A stretch of DNA of 17,524 nucleotides, from positions 1 through 17,524 of the forward strand of contig QMRW01000013.1 of assembly GCA_003650785.1 (NCBI GenBank), given 5' to 3'. This DNA comes from Thermoprotei archaeon (GTDB lineage Archaea; Thermoproteota; Thermoprotei; Thermofilales; B20-G17). How positions within the stretch are numbered: position 1 is the first letter of the stretch; each line of letters opens with the position of its first letter. Below, in pieces: positions 1-6,434 of this stretch. The notes beneath the pieces are model-generated. The model saw nothing but the letters and a program-made list of their open reading frames with translations. It made no database searches and was not told where the DNA came from. The position numbers and the translations under genes are program-made.

Positions 1-1269
1 GAAAGATTGGCTAATCTATTCCATACAGTGGATATCATAGTCTTTAGACCTGAAAGAGTGAATATGATAAGAAACCTATGTAAAAAGGCTGATGTACTCA
101 TAGATGCCCTACTAGGTACTGGGTTGAAGGGTAGTGTACGAGAACCCTACAAAACCTTGATCTCTATATTCAATGAAAGCAACGGTCTTAAGTTAGCAGT
201 TGACATTCCCTCGGGACTAGACTCTGATACAGGAGAAGTGCTTGGCATTTCAACTAGAGTAGACTTCACTGTTACTTTTCACGCTATGAAGAGAGGACTT
301 GTTAAGAGAGAAGATCTGGCAGGAGATATAGTAGTAGCTGATATAGGTATACCTATAGAGGCTGAACTTATAGCTGGACCTGGAGATCTTGTACTTAGCC
401 TAAAGCCTCGAATTCCAGAGTCGAAAAAGGGCGATTATGGTAGAGTATTAGTAGTAGGAGGATCTGAGGTATTCTCAGGTGCTCCTGCACTAACTGCTCT
501 AGCAGCACAGAGTGTAGGTGTAGATATAGTCATAATAGCCTCTCCTAGCCCTGTAACAAACTCCATCAGAAGTTTCACACCGACACTGATAGTTCATGAT
601 CTAGAGGCTAAGTACCTAGATGATAGATGTGTAGATAAGGTAATGAAAATAGCCGAGAGAGTGGATGCTATAGCTATAGGCCCAGGATTAGGACTTAGAG
701 ATGAGACACTTGAAGCTGTATTAGAGATCATAAGAAGGACTCCTAGAGAAAAACCCATAGTTATAGATGCTGATGCACTTAAGGCTCTAGCAAGGGAGCT
801 AGAAGTGGTGAAAGAGAGGAATGTAGTACTCACGCCTCATGCTGGCGAGTTTAAGATACTCTTCGATGTAGCCCTACCTATGGACTATAGAGAGAGAATG
901 AGGGAAGTTGAAAGGAAGGCTAGAGAACTAAAATTAACAATACTGCTCAAGGGTCCTTGGGATGTGATATCTAATGGTTATATGACTAAAGTTAATATTA
1001 CTGGAAATGCATGGATGACCGTAGGTGGAACAGGAGACGTATTAACTGGTATAGTTGCAGCATTCTTGGCTCAGGGGTGTGATACTTTTAGGGCTGCGTG
1101 TGCCGCAGCTTTTCTCAACGGTCTTGTTGGAGACTACCTAGTGAAGACTAAAGGAGGTCATCTATCTCCACTTGATCTAGTGAATAATATACCCACTATA
1201 CTTACCAAGTATGAGAAATCTGTGAAAATTCACCCAGCTGTTAAAAGAGCTCTAAGGGAATTTCCCTAG
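1..1269 (+). CDS. nnr: Bifunctional NAD(P)H-hydrate epimerase / ADP-dependent NAD(P)H-hydrate dehydratase, 5' end missing
   Basis: This enzyme repairs hydrated NADH and NADPH: the N-terminal YjeF domain epimerises R-NAD(P)HX and the C-terminal ribokinase-like domain dehydrates the S form using ADP; both act in the cytosol. The reading frame is open from base 1, so the gene begins upstream. Judging from the usual length of about 490-500 residues, some 70-80 residues lie outside. The visible end of the epimerase domain has DALLGTGL (from base 103), VDIPSGLDSDTGE (from 199) and a TVTFHAMKRGL tail. The dehydratase domain has VVGGSEVFSGAP (from 448), LTPHAGEF (829-852) and the nucleotide-binding GGTGDVL (1024-1044). 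The TTG at base 7 is internal to the epimerase domain and should not be taken as the start. It is followed after 69 bases by the radical SAM gene, which has its own TATA box. The family assignment is secure. Confidence 0.95.
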   Translation, partial: ERLANLFHTVDIIVFRPERVNMIRNLCKKADVLIDALLGTGLKGSVREPYKTLISIFNESNGLKLAVDIPSGLDSDTGEVLGISTRVDFTVTFHAMKRGLVKREDLAGDIVVADIGIPIEAELIAGPGDLVLSLKPRIPESKKGDYGRVLVVGGSEVFSGAPALTALAAQSVGVDIVIIASPSPVTNSIRSFTPTLIVHDLEAKYLDDRCVDKVMKIAERVDAIAIGPGLGLRDETLEAVLEIIRRTPREKPIVIDADALKALARELEVVKERNVVLTPHAGEFKILFDVALPMDYRERMREVERKARELKLTILLKGPWDVISNGYMTKVNITGNAWMTVGGTGDVLTGIVAAFLAQGCDTFRAACAAAFLNGLVGDYLVKTKGGHLSPLDLVNNIPTILTKYEKSVKIHPAVKRALREFP

Positions 1270-1304
1270 GCTCTTAAGATTGCTCAATAATTGCCATTCA
1301 GTAG

Positions 1305-1312
1305 TTTTAAAT
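1305..1312 (+). promoter_or_regulatory. TATA box of the radical SAM gene
   Basis: The sequence TTTTAAAT lies here. The usual archaeal distance of about 26 bases puts the transcription start near 1334, only about 5 bases before the ATG at 1339. The same stretch carries GAGAGG at 1331-1336, which could be a ribosome site if transcription starts slightly earlier. This is inferred from sequence only. Confidence 0.45.
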
Positions 1313-1338
1313 CCATGTGCTCCTAATTAAGAGAGGAT

Positions 1339-2496
1339 ATGAATTCAATACTATGGAGAATCAGAGGAATTGGAAAGAAGGAGTGTAGAGTTTGTGGTAA
1401 GAAGTCAGTTCTGATATCGGAGATAATAGGCGTATGTGTAAATTGTCTTAGAAGTCGACCTGAGGAAGCACTTCCAATAGCTATGATGGGACATGAAAAA
1501 AGTAGACGCAAGTTTAAACTTCCGGTAAATCCGCCTAGAGGAGGAGAAGTTTCATGCAATCTCTGTGCTAATAGGTGTTCACTCTCCGAGAATGAGCTTA
1601 GTTTTTGTGGATTAGTCTCCTTAGACTCTGGTAATTTAGTCCGAATTGCAGGTACTAAGAATATAGCCGTGGGCTCATGGTACTATGATCCCCTACCTAC
1701 AAATTGTGTAGCTGGATGGTTCTGTCCGGGAAGTACTGGAATAGGATACCCTAAGTTCTCAGTATCAAAACGTGGTGCTGAAAGGGGGTATTATAATTTA
1801 GCTGTATTCTACGGAGCCTGCAACTTAGACTGTCTTTTCTGCCAGAACTGGCAGTGGCGTGAATATGTCAGAAGATTGAGTCCTGTAATCAGTGCAGAAG
1901 AACTATTCAGTAAGGTTAATGAGAGTGTTACCTGTATATGCTTCTTTGGTGGAGATCCTACACCACAGATACTTCATGCACTAGAAGTATGTAAACTAGC
2001 TCTTGAATATATCGAGGATACAGGGAGAATTTTGAGAATATGCTGGGAGACTAATGGACTTGTAAATCCTGAACTGCTTAAGCGTATGGGTGAGTACTCC
2101 CTTAGAACAGGAGGCATAGTTAAATTTGATATTAAAGCATGGACTCCCTCCGTATACAAGGCATTAACAGGAGTTGATCCTAAGTGGCTATTTGATAATG
2201 TAAAGCTAGTAGTGGAAATGGGACAAGAGCGGGAGGAGATACCCCTCTTCACTGCCAGTACCCTACTAGTACCAGGGTATGTAGACGAATACGAGGTGAG
2301 AATGATTGCAAGATTCCTAGCAGAGCTAGATCAAAATATCCCATACTCACTACTAGCATTCCATCCTGATTATCTGATGAACGATCTACCTCCTACTAGT
2401 AGAGATCATGCTATGAAGAGCTTAAGAGCTGCTAAGGAAGAGGGGCTTAAGAAAGTGAATATAGGAAACATATGGTTATTAGGAGATTACTACTAA
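1339..2496 (+). CDS. Radical SAM protein of the PflA/AmmeMemoRadiSam-like group with an N-terminal zinc ribbon
   Basis: This is a radical SAM enzyme of 385 residues. The cluster-binding motif is C161-x3-C165-x2-C168 followed by QNW, the form found in pyruvate formate-lyase activating enzyme relatives and in AmmeMemoRadiSam proteins. Upstream of it is a second cysteine set, C73-x2-C76-x3-C80 and C90 (CNLCANRC ... FCG), which matches the N-terminal cysteine region of that group. In front of both sits a further CxxC pair at C16/C19 and C33/C36 that looks like a zinc ribbon and is not part of the AmmeMemoRadiSam proteins I know. The later strands include FFGGDPTP and CWETNG, typical of a SAM-binding TIM barrel. 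The substrate is unknown; the usual AmmeMemoRadiSam partner domains (AMMECR1, Memo) are not encoded nearby. The start ATG follows GAGAGG. The radical SAM assignment is firm, the subgroup is tentative. Confidence 0.85.
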   Translation: MNSILWRIRGIGKKECRVCGKKSVLISEIIGVCVNCLRSRPEEALPIAMMGHEKSRRKFKLPVNPPRGGEVSCNLCANRCSLSENELSFCGLVSLDSGNLVRIAGTKNIAVGSWYYDPLPTNCVAGWFCPGSTGIGYPKFSVSKRGAERGYYNLAVFYGACNLDCLFCQNWQWREYVRRLSPVISAEELFSKVNESVTCICFFGGDPTPQILHALEVCKLALEYIEDTGRILRICWETNGLVNPELLKRMGEYSLRTGGIVKFDIKAWTPSVYKALTGVDPKWLFDNVKLVVEMGQEREEIPLFTASTLLVPGYVDEYEVRMIARFLAELDQNIPYSLLAFHPDYLMNDLPPTSRDHAMKSLRAAKEEGLKKVNIGNIWLLGDYY

Positions 2497-2527
2497 ATCC
2501 ATTTCAATTCCAGACCACTACAAACTC

Positions 2528-2536
2528 CTTAAATAG
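2528..2536 (+). promoter_or_regulatory. TATA box of the aspartyl-tRNA synthetase gene
   Basis: CTTAAATAG is present 34-42 bases before the ATG at 2570. The expected start of transcription is near 2558, giving a leader of about 12 bases that contains GATGGG. Inferred from spacing only. Confidence 0.4.
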
Positions 2537-2569
2537 TTCACTTTTAGCTATAAAGTGATGGGTTGAAAT

Positions 2570-3820
2570 ATGAAATTAAGAGGATGGGTGAACTCTAAGA
2601 GAGAGCTAGGAGGTATAGTATTCATTGAAATACTTCCTGAAAACTCCTTAGGACTTGTAACAGTAGTAGTCAAGAAGAAAGAGAGTCCACAAGCGTGGGA
2701 AGTTGCTAAAGGTGTAAAGCTAGGCTCAGCAATATTAGTAGAGGGTACATATCCTCCCATAAGTCTGAGTAAGCGTGGTAGAGAATTTAAGGCTGATAAA
2801 CTTGAAGTAATTTCTACACCTAGAGCACCACTACCAGTAGACCTGACTTTGAAAACTGGAATACATTTCGATACAAGGCTTAGATATAGATACCTACTTC
2901 TTAGAACAAAGGAGGAAAGAGCTCTATTTAAGATCAGAGCAAATGTACTTAAAATAGCTAGGGAGTTTCTAGAGAAGAAAGGTTTTCTAGAAGTGAATAC
3001 ACCGAAAATATGTGGTGCTGGAGCTGAAGGAGGCGCTACAGTATTTGAGTTGGAGTATTTTGGAAGAACAGCATATCTAGCTCAAAGTCCTCAACTATAC
3101 AAACAAATGCTAATGACTGGTCTTACTAAAGTCTATGAGATAACACCATACTTCAGAGCCGAAAAGCACCATACTACTAGACATCTGAATGAAAGTTGGG
3201 CTATAGATTTAGAGATGGGATTTATAAAAGGAATGGAGGATGTCATGGAGGTACTCGAAGAGCTAGTATGCCATATTATAGAAGGAGTAAGAAAAGAGTG
3301 TGAAGAGGAAATAGAGATCCTAGGAGTTGAAATAGATAGTCCTAGAAGACCATTTGCTAGATTAAAGTACGATAAAGTTCTAGAGATACTCAATGAAGAA
3401 GGCATTCACATAGAATGGGGTGAAGATCTAGGGGATGCTGAGGAGAGAGCTCTAGGTAAAGTTATGAAGAATGAAGGCTACAATTTATATTTCATAACCC
3501 ACTATCCATGGAAGACTAAGCCTTTTTACATAATGAAGGAAGATGGCCTTAGTAGATCGTTCGACCTGGATTATAAAGGACTTGAGATATCTTCAGGGGG
3601 TCAAAGAGAGCATAGATATGAAGAACTGATTAAAAACATTAGAGAAAAGGGGTTAAATCCTAAAGACTTCGAATTCTATCTAGAGGCCTTTAAGTATGGA
3701 ATGCCACCACATGGAGGATGGGCAGTAGGTGTAGAGAGACTACTAATGAAGATGCTTAACATAGATAATATAAGGGAGACAATTCTATTTCCGAGGGACA
3801 TTCAAAGACTAATACCGTGA
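2570..3820 (+). CDS. aspS: Aspartyl-tRNA synthetase, archaeal type
   Basis: This class II synthetase charges tRNA with aspartate. The 416 residues form an N-terminal OB-fold anticodon-binding domain (about residues 1-95, starting KLRGWVNSKRELGG) and a catalytic domain. Motif 2 is at about 195 (FRAEKHHTTRHLNE), the ISSGGQREHR active-site loop follows, and motif 3 is GVERLL at 387-392, ending in FPRD. The lengths and motifs match archaeal AspRS. Compared from memory with the Thermococcus enzyme, the position of its anticodon-reading Trp26 is Asn8 here, while the position of its Lys85 still carries Lys in LSKRG. Methanogen enzymes that also charge tRNA-Asn have proline at that second place, so the enzyme may be specific for tRNA-Asp, but this rests on a hand alignment. 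The N-terminus is about 18 residues shorter than in Thermococcus; no in-frame alternative with better support is evident. It has its own promoter. Confidence 0.95.
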   Translation: MKLRGWVNSKRELGGIVFIEILPENSLGLVTVVVKKKESPQAWEVAKGVKLGSAILVEGTYPPISLSKRGREFKADKLEVISTPRAPLPVDLTLKTGIHFDTRLRYRYLLLRTKEERALFKIRANVLKIAREFLEKKGFLEVNTPKICGAGAEGGATVFELEYFGRTAYLAQSPQLYKQMLMTGLTKVYEITPYFRAEKHHTTRHLNESWAIDLEMGFIKGMEDVMEVLEELVCHIIEGVRKECEEEIEILGVEIDSPRRPFARLKYDKVLEILNEEGIHIEWGEDLGDAEERALGKVMKNEGYNLYFITHYPWKTKPFYIMKEDGLSRSFDLDYKGLEISSGGQREHRYEELIKNIREKGLNPKDFEFYLEAFKYGMPPHGGWAVGVERLLMKMLNIDNIRETILFPRDIQRLIP

Positions 3821-3842
3821 CTTTATAATAGACACCCTTCTA

Positions 3843-3863
3843 TTTCAGTAGTAAATCCTGAAA
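3843..3863. repeat. Small inverted repeat downstream of aspS
   Basis: TTTCAG (3843-3848) and CTGAAA (3858-3863) are exact complements separated by nine bases. The element lies 22 bases after the aspS stop in a 172-base gap with no gene. It could be a 3' stem of the aspS transcript or chance; there is no T-run directly after it. Confidence 0.25.
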
Positions 3864-3992
3864 CTCAGCTACAAACTCTATGTAATCCCATAATGGTACT
3901 GATAGTGAAGAATTATTGTATTTAATGTGAATGATGACGTTAGAGTCGAAAGGTTATTATTAGACCGTTGAGGTATGATGAGGGAGATATGA

Positions 3993-4286
3993 ATGAGTAG
4001 GACGATAGAAGAAACAGTCTCGATATTCTACTGCAACTCTGCAATGTCCCTATGTCAACTTGCAATGAACTTGTATTCGCAGGGTAAGTATAAGGAAGGA
4101 GCTACTATCTGTAAATTCGTATCATCTCTCTGCGCTAAAAAACCTCTAAAAGCATGTGTTTCCGAGTCTAAGCTATGCTACTCAGCAGCAGTACTATACG
4201 AAAATGGTAAGGTTAAAGAGGGGGCGGAATACTGTAATAAGGCCAGAGCTCTATGTCCAAGAAACTTTAGAGTTGTGGGTGATTGA
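3993..4286 (+). CDS. Cysteine-rich tandem-repeat protein with four Cx6C pairs
   Basis: I do not recognise a named family. The 97 residues are built from two copies of a 41-residue unit. Cysteines are at 14, 21, 40, 47 and again at 55, 62, 81, 88, each exactly 41 later, so each unit has two Cx6C pairs separated by 18 residues. Other residues repeat in register, for example LYSQGKYKEGA against LYENGKVKEGA. Each unit looks like a TPR/Sel1-like helical hairpin with the turn at the G-K sites. The paired cysteines would face each other across the two helices and could form two disulfides per unit, or bind metal. No signal peptide or membrane segment is seen, so it is probably cytosolic. The ATG at 3993 follows GAGGGAG. 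The gene ends at a TGA one base before the TTG start of the PAC2-family gene, so the two are co-translated. Coding status is well supported by the repeat and by the coupling; function is unknown. Confidence 0.8.
   Translation: MSRTIEETVSIFYCNSAMSLCQLAMNLYSQGKYKEGATICKFVSSLCAKKPLKACVSESKLCYSAAVLYENGKVKEGAEYCNKARALCPRNFRVVGD
4278..4283 (+). promoter_or_regulatory. Ribosome binding site that decides the PAC2-family start
   Basis: GGTGAT, an exact match to the 3' end of archaeal 16S rRNA, overlaps the last codons of the cysteine-rich gene and sits four bases before the TTG at 4288. The upstream codons in this frame lie inside the previous gene, so TTG 4288 is the likely start. Confidence 0.7.
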
Positions 4287-4287
4287 C

Positions 4288-4935
4288 TTGAGTTGGACTA
4301 AAATAGTGGAAATTGAGAAACCTAATATAAAGGACGTAGTACTCATACAGGGACTACCAGGTTTAGGACTAGTGGGTAAACTTACGGTAGACTACATTGT
4401 AACTGAACTTAAACTCAAAAAGTTTGCGGAGTTATACTCTAATAATCTCATGCTTCCTGATGGTAAGGCAGGTGTTATAATAAATATGTATGGAGTGTTT
4501 GAACTACCACGCTATGAATTCTTTTATCACAAGACTCCTAATGACGATTTGGTCTTTCTGGCAGGTAACACGCAACCTGTTTCATGGGCTCAGTATGAAG
4601 TCTCCGAAAAAGTACTAAAATACCTGATTGAGAACTTCGGAGTAAAACTCGTCATAGCAGCATGCGGTACTGTAGCCAGAGGTAGGGACAGAGAGGTATT
4701 TATAGCTTCTAATGATGAAGATCTATTAAAAGAGTGGGCTACAAAGTATGGTTTGAGAATCTCAAGTGAAGGGACTATAACAGGTGCTGCAGGACTGCTT
4801 CCGGGGCTAGCTAAGCTATACGGTATAAAGGGAGTGTCCCTGATGGGACCTGTAGGACAAATCTATCCAGATCCTATAGCGGCTAAGCTGTTACTGCAAT
4901 TACTTGATAAAATGTTCAACCTGAATTTAGACTAA
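4288..4935 (+). CDS. PAC2-family protein (archaeal homologue of proteasome assembly chaperone 2)
   Basis: The 215-residue protein belongs to the PAC2 superfamily of ATP-grasp-neighbouring and proteasome-assembly-chaperone-like proteins. The glycine-rich signature QGLPGLGLVG is at residues 21-30; later segments are AACGTVARGR and a GAAGLLPGLAKLYGI stretch, and the end is a LMGPVGQIYPDP loop followed by a helix, all typical of archaeal members. Relatives include proteins shown to bind the proteasome in archaea, but the role of this one is inferred. I place the start at TTG 4288, where GGTGAT gives a good ribosome site; the open frame extends upstream inside the cysteine-rich gene in another phase and that part is not used. 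Stop of the previous gene and this start are one base apart, implying translational coupling. Confidence 0.88.
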   Translation: MSWTKIVEIEKPNIKDVVLIQGLPGLGLVGKLTVDYIVTELKLKKFAELYSNNLMLPDGKAGVIINMYGVFELPRYEFFYHKTPNDDLVFLAGNTQPVSWAQYEVSEKVLKYLIENFGVKLVIAACGTVARGRDREVFIASNDEDLLKEWATKYGLRISSEGTITGAAGLLPGLAKLYGIKGVSLMGPVGQIYPDPIAAKLLLQLLDKMFNLNLD

Positions 4936-4962
4936 ACTAAAATAGAGGTTCTAATACAGGAT

Positions 4963-5070
4963 ATGAGAAAGAGAGCTGAGATTATAAGAGGACTCGTAAG
5001 ACATGCTAGAGCCGAGGTTGGTAGAAGAGAAGAGAGAGAAGAAGGAAGAGAGCCCTGGTACTACGTGTAA
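4963..5070 (+). CDS. Possible 35-residue charged small protein
   Basis: A short frame begins with ATG 28 bases after the PAC2-family stop and ends in TAA at 5070. The product is rich in Arg and Glu (MRKRAEIIRGLVRHARAEVG ... REPWYYV), and would form one amphipathic helix with an aromatic tail. Codon use (AGA for arginine, GAG/GAA) fits the neighbours, and it fills the space before the Alba promoter. There is no strong ribosome site directly before the ATG; GAGGT lies about 13 bases upstream. I do not recognise it; it could be a real member of the PAC2 operon or a chance frame. Confidence 0.4.
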   Translation: MRKRAEIIRGLVRHARAEVGRREEREEGREPWYYV

Positions 5071-5106
5071 GAATTGAGTACTACTATAAGTACACTTAAG
5101 ATAATA

Positions 5107-5114
5107 CTTATAAG
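5107..5114 (+). promoter_or_regulatory. TATA box of the Alba gene
   Basis: CTTATAAG, a palindromic TATA box, predicts a transcription start near 5137 and a leader of about 35 bases, longer than the leaders predicted for most other genes here. The leader carries GAGGAAGGGATGG just before the start codon. Confidence 0.5.
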
Positions 5115-5171
5115 CTATTATACCTTAGGAATACGAAACAAGCCCAACTAGGTTAGAGGAAGGGATGGACG

Positions 5172-5462
5172 ATGTCGGCACAAGCACAGGAGGGAGTGAT
5201 ATACGTAGGTAGAAAGCCTACACCAAACTATGTCTTAGCAGTAGTGACACAGTTCCAACAGGGATTTAAAAAGGTAACCTTAAAGGCTAGAGGAAGAGCT
5301 ATAACTAGAGCTGTAGATGTAGCTGAGTTAGCAAGAAGGTTCATGCCGGGAAAAATAGAGTATGCAGACATAAAAATAGGTAGTGAGAGTCTAGGAGAAC
5401 CTGGTAAGGAGAGGACAGTATCTACAATAGAAATAGTACTAGAGTATAAAGAAGCTGCATAG
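5172..5462 (+). CDS. albA: Alba, DNA/RNA-binding chromatin protein
   Basis: Alba coats DNA and RNA in many archaea as a dimer. The 96 residues match the family over the full length: IYVGRKPTPNYVLAVV at the start, the KARGRAITRAVDVAEL helix region and the closing VSTIEIVLEY strand. In the Sulfolobus protein the two lysines K16 and K17 contact nucleic acid and K16 is acetylated; here the pair is Arg14-Lys15, so the acetylated lysine position carries an arginine. The ATG at 5172 is chosen over the ATG at 5165, which is in another frame. A T-run follows the gene and a gene of unknown function begins 37 bases downstream. Confidence 0.96.
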   Translation: MSAQAQEGVIYVGRKPTPNYVLAVVTQFQQGFKKVTLKARGRAITRAVDVAELARRFMPGKIEYADIKIGSESLGEPGKERTVSTIEIVLEYKEAA

Positions 5463-5475
5463 CTAGAATCTACAA

Positions 5476-5481
5476 TTTTTT
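5476..5481 (+). terminator. Possible T-rich terminator after Alba
   Basis: Six T residues follow the Alba stop by 13 bases, which is the type of signal that ends archaeal transcription. The next gene starts only 18 bases further with no clear TATA box of its own, so readthrough is likely to be partial. Confidence 0.35.
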
Positions 5482-5486
5482 CCATT

Positions 5487-5494
5487 AAGGTGAT
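5487..5494 (+). promoter_or_regulatory. Ribosome binding site supporting a TTG start at 5500
   Basis: AAGGTGAT is a near-complete match to the archaeal anti-Shine-Dalgarno complement and ends five bases before the TTG at 5500. It makes the small downstream frame a convincing gene despite its weak start codon. Confidence 0.7.
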
Positions 5495-5499
5495 CTATC

Positions 5500-5826
5500 T
5501 TGAACGAGAAAATAGATAAGCTAAAGTACATAAGGCTAAGTAAACTAGAAGACCTTGTGAGATTAAGCATAGCCCATGGACTATCCCTGATGTACCATTT
5601 TAAGACTAATAACAAGCATGTATACTTTGTACACATAGTAGATACCGATATAGTCTCCCTTGTGATTACAGATGTGGAAGTGAAAAAGAAATACTTAGTC
5701 TATAATACCTTTGAAGATAAAATAACTCTTTCTGACAAATTTAATCCTAGTACAAAGTCTAGCTATATTAAGATACTTGAAGTAGAGGAACAAAACATCA
5801 TACCAGAGGAACTTCTACATCATTAA
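5500..5826 (+). CDS. Conserved-looking hypothetical protein, 108 residues
   Basis: I do not recognise this protein. It has a lysine-rich N-terminal helix (MNEKIDKLKYIRLSKLEDLV), then alternating short strands (YFVHIVDTDIVSLVITDVEVKKKYLVY) that suggest a small alpha/beta or beta-barrel domain, and an acidic tail ending EELLHH. There are no cysteines, no signal peptide and no membrane segment. Coding is supported by the strong AAGGTGAT ribosome site and by codon use like its neighbours. It is downstream of Alba by 37 bases and is probably read through from the Alba promoter. Its last 12 bases overlap the last 12 bases of the oppositely oriented DUF123 gene. Confidence 0.75.
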   Translation: MNEKIDKLKYIRLSKLEDLVRLSIAHGLSLMYHFKTNNKHVYFVHIVDTDIVSLVITDVEVKKKYLVYNTFEDKITLSDKFNPSTKSSYIKILEVEEQNIIPEELLHH

Positions 5827-6285
5827 CCTTAACCGTACTGGTTTCAACCCTAAGTTAGTCATAGCATTAGAAATGATTTTAAAAATATCTGCCTCTCCAG
5901 AGAATCTTAGAAGATGTGAATATTCCTTTAATTTATACTCGCTAGATCCAAATCCATAAATATATGGTGTGAAACCCATCTTTATTAATTCCCTATAAAG
6001 AGAGTTCTCGAGATTCTTCCATGTAATAGCATATACAACTCCTATGATGCGTACTCTTTCCGAAACAGTCAGATAATCTATGTGCCACCTCAGCTTTTTA
6101 CGTTTACTATAATGTCGATTAATCCTAGCTAGAAGACCCCCGGGACCTCGTGCTGAACCTAGATAGACATACTTCCCCCTAGTTATAGTAATATAACCGA
6201 GAGAGCCTACGTGGATTTTCAATGGTGCCTCTACTAATAGTACTAGTACATAGATTCCAGCAGCTCTAGGTATTAGAGAGATCAT
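5815..6285 (-). CDS. GIY-YIG-fold protein of the DUF123 family
   Basis: The 156 residues match the DUF123 branch of the GIY-YIG nuclease fold: GIYVL at 10-14, the YIG-equivalent YVYLGSA at 39-45, LLARINRHYS with Arg54 at 51-60, KKLRWHIDYL at 63-72 and the FGSSEY stretch at 112-117. In other archaea this domain occurs alone or fused to endonuclease III. Its function is not established; a nuclease role is inferred from the fold. The usual ending of the family, as I remember it, is FGSSDCxCxSHLF; here both cysteines are missing (FGSSEYKLKEYSHL). The ATG at 6285 directly follows an in-frame TGA. A TATA box at 6307-6316 predicts a transcription start at about the ATG itself, so the message is probably leaderless. 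Confidence 0.88.
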   Translation of the reverse strand: MISLIPRAAGIYVLVLLVEAPLKIHVGSLGYITITRGKYVYLGSARGPGGLLARINRHYSKRKKLRWHIDYLTVSERVRIIGVVYAITWKNLENSLYRELIKMGFTPYIYGFGSSEYKLKEYSHLLRFSGEADIFKIISNAMTNLGLKPVRLRLMM

Positions 6286-6306
6286 TCAGACTGAAAGCTA
6301 TCGATA

Positions 6307-6316
6307 ACTTAAATTT
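6307..6316 (-). promoter_or_regulatory. TATA box for a leaderless DUF123 message
   Basis: On the - strand the sequence reads AAATTTAAGT. Spacing of 26 bases from its centre lands on 6285, the first base of the start codon. Confidence 0.45.
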
Positions 6317-6375
6317 CTTACTATTTAGATTGGTATACTGAAGAGTGGAGACACAGAAAAGGCTTAATATACAAC

Positions 6376-6389
6376 GATCCACAGGGATC
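6376..6389. repeat. Short perfect hairpin in the gap between two - strand genes
   Basis: GATCC and GGATC form a five-base stem with loop ACAG. It lies about 46 bases after the end of the 172-residue gene in a 149-base gap that otherwise holds only the DUF123 promoter. It may be a 3' end structure; no T-run directly follows on the - strand, so the role is open. Confidence 0.25.
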
Positions 6390-6434
6390 CTCAGTAAAAA
6401 TACTCTAGTGGAGTTACCTATTGAATAGTAGACT

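Noticed and set aside
7..9. TTG at base 7 as the start of Nnr
   Set aside because: The frame is open to base 1 and the epimerase domain would lack its first half; the true start is outside the window.
3929..3981. Two ATGATGA boxes resembling C and C' boxes of a C/D guide RNA
   Set aside because: The boxes are about 45 bases apart, longer than the usual C to C' distance, and no CTGA D box lies at the right place between or after them.
4156..4287. Longer N-terminus for the PAC2-family protein
   Set aside because: This part is the cysteine-rich gene read in another frame; the exact 41-residue cysteine repeat shows which frame is coding, and GGTGAT supports TTG 4288.
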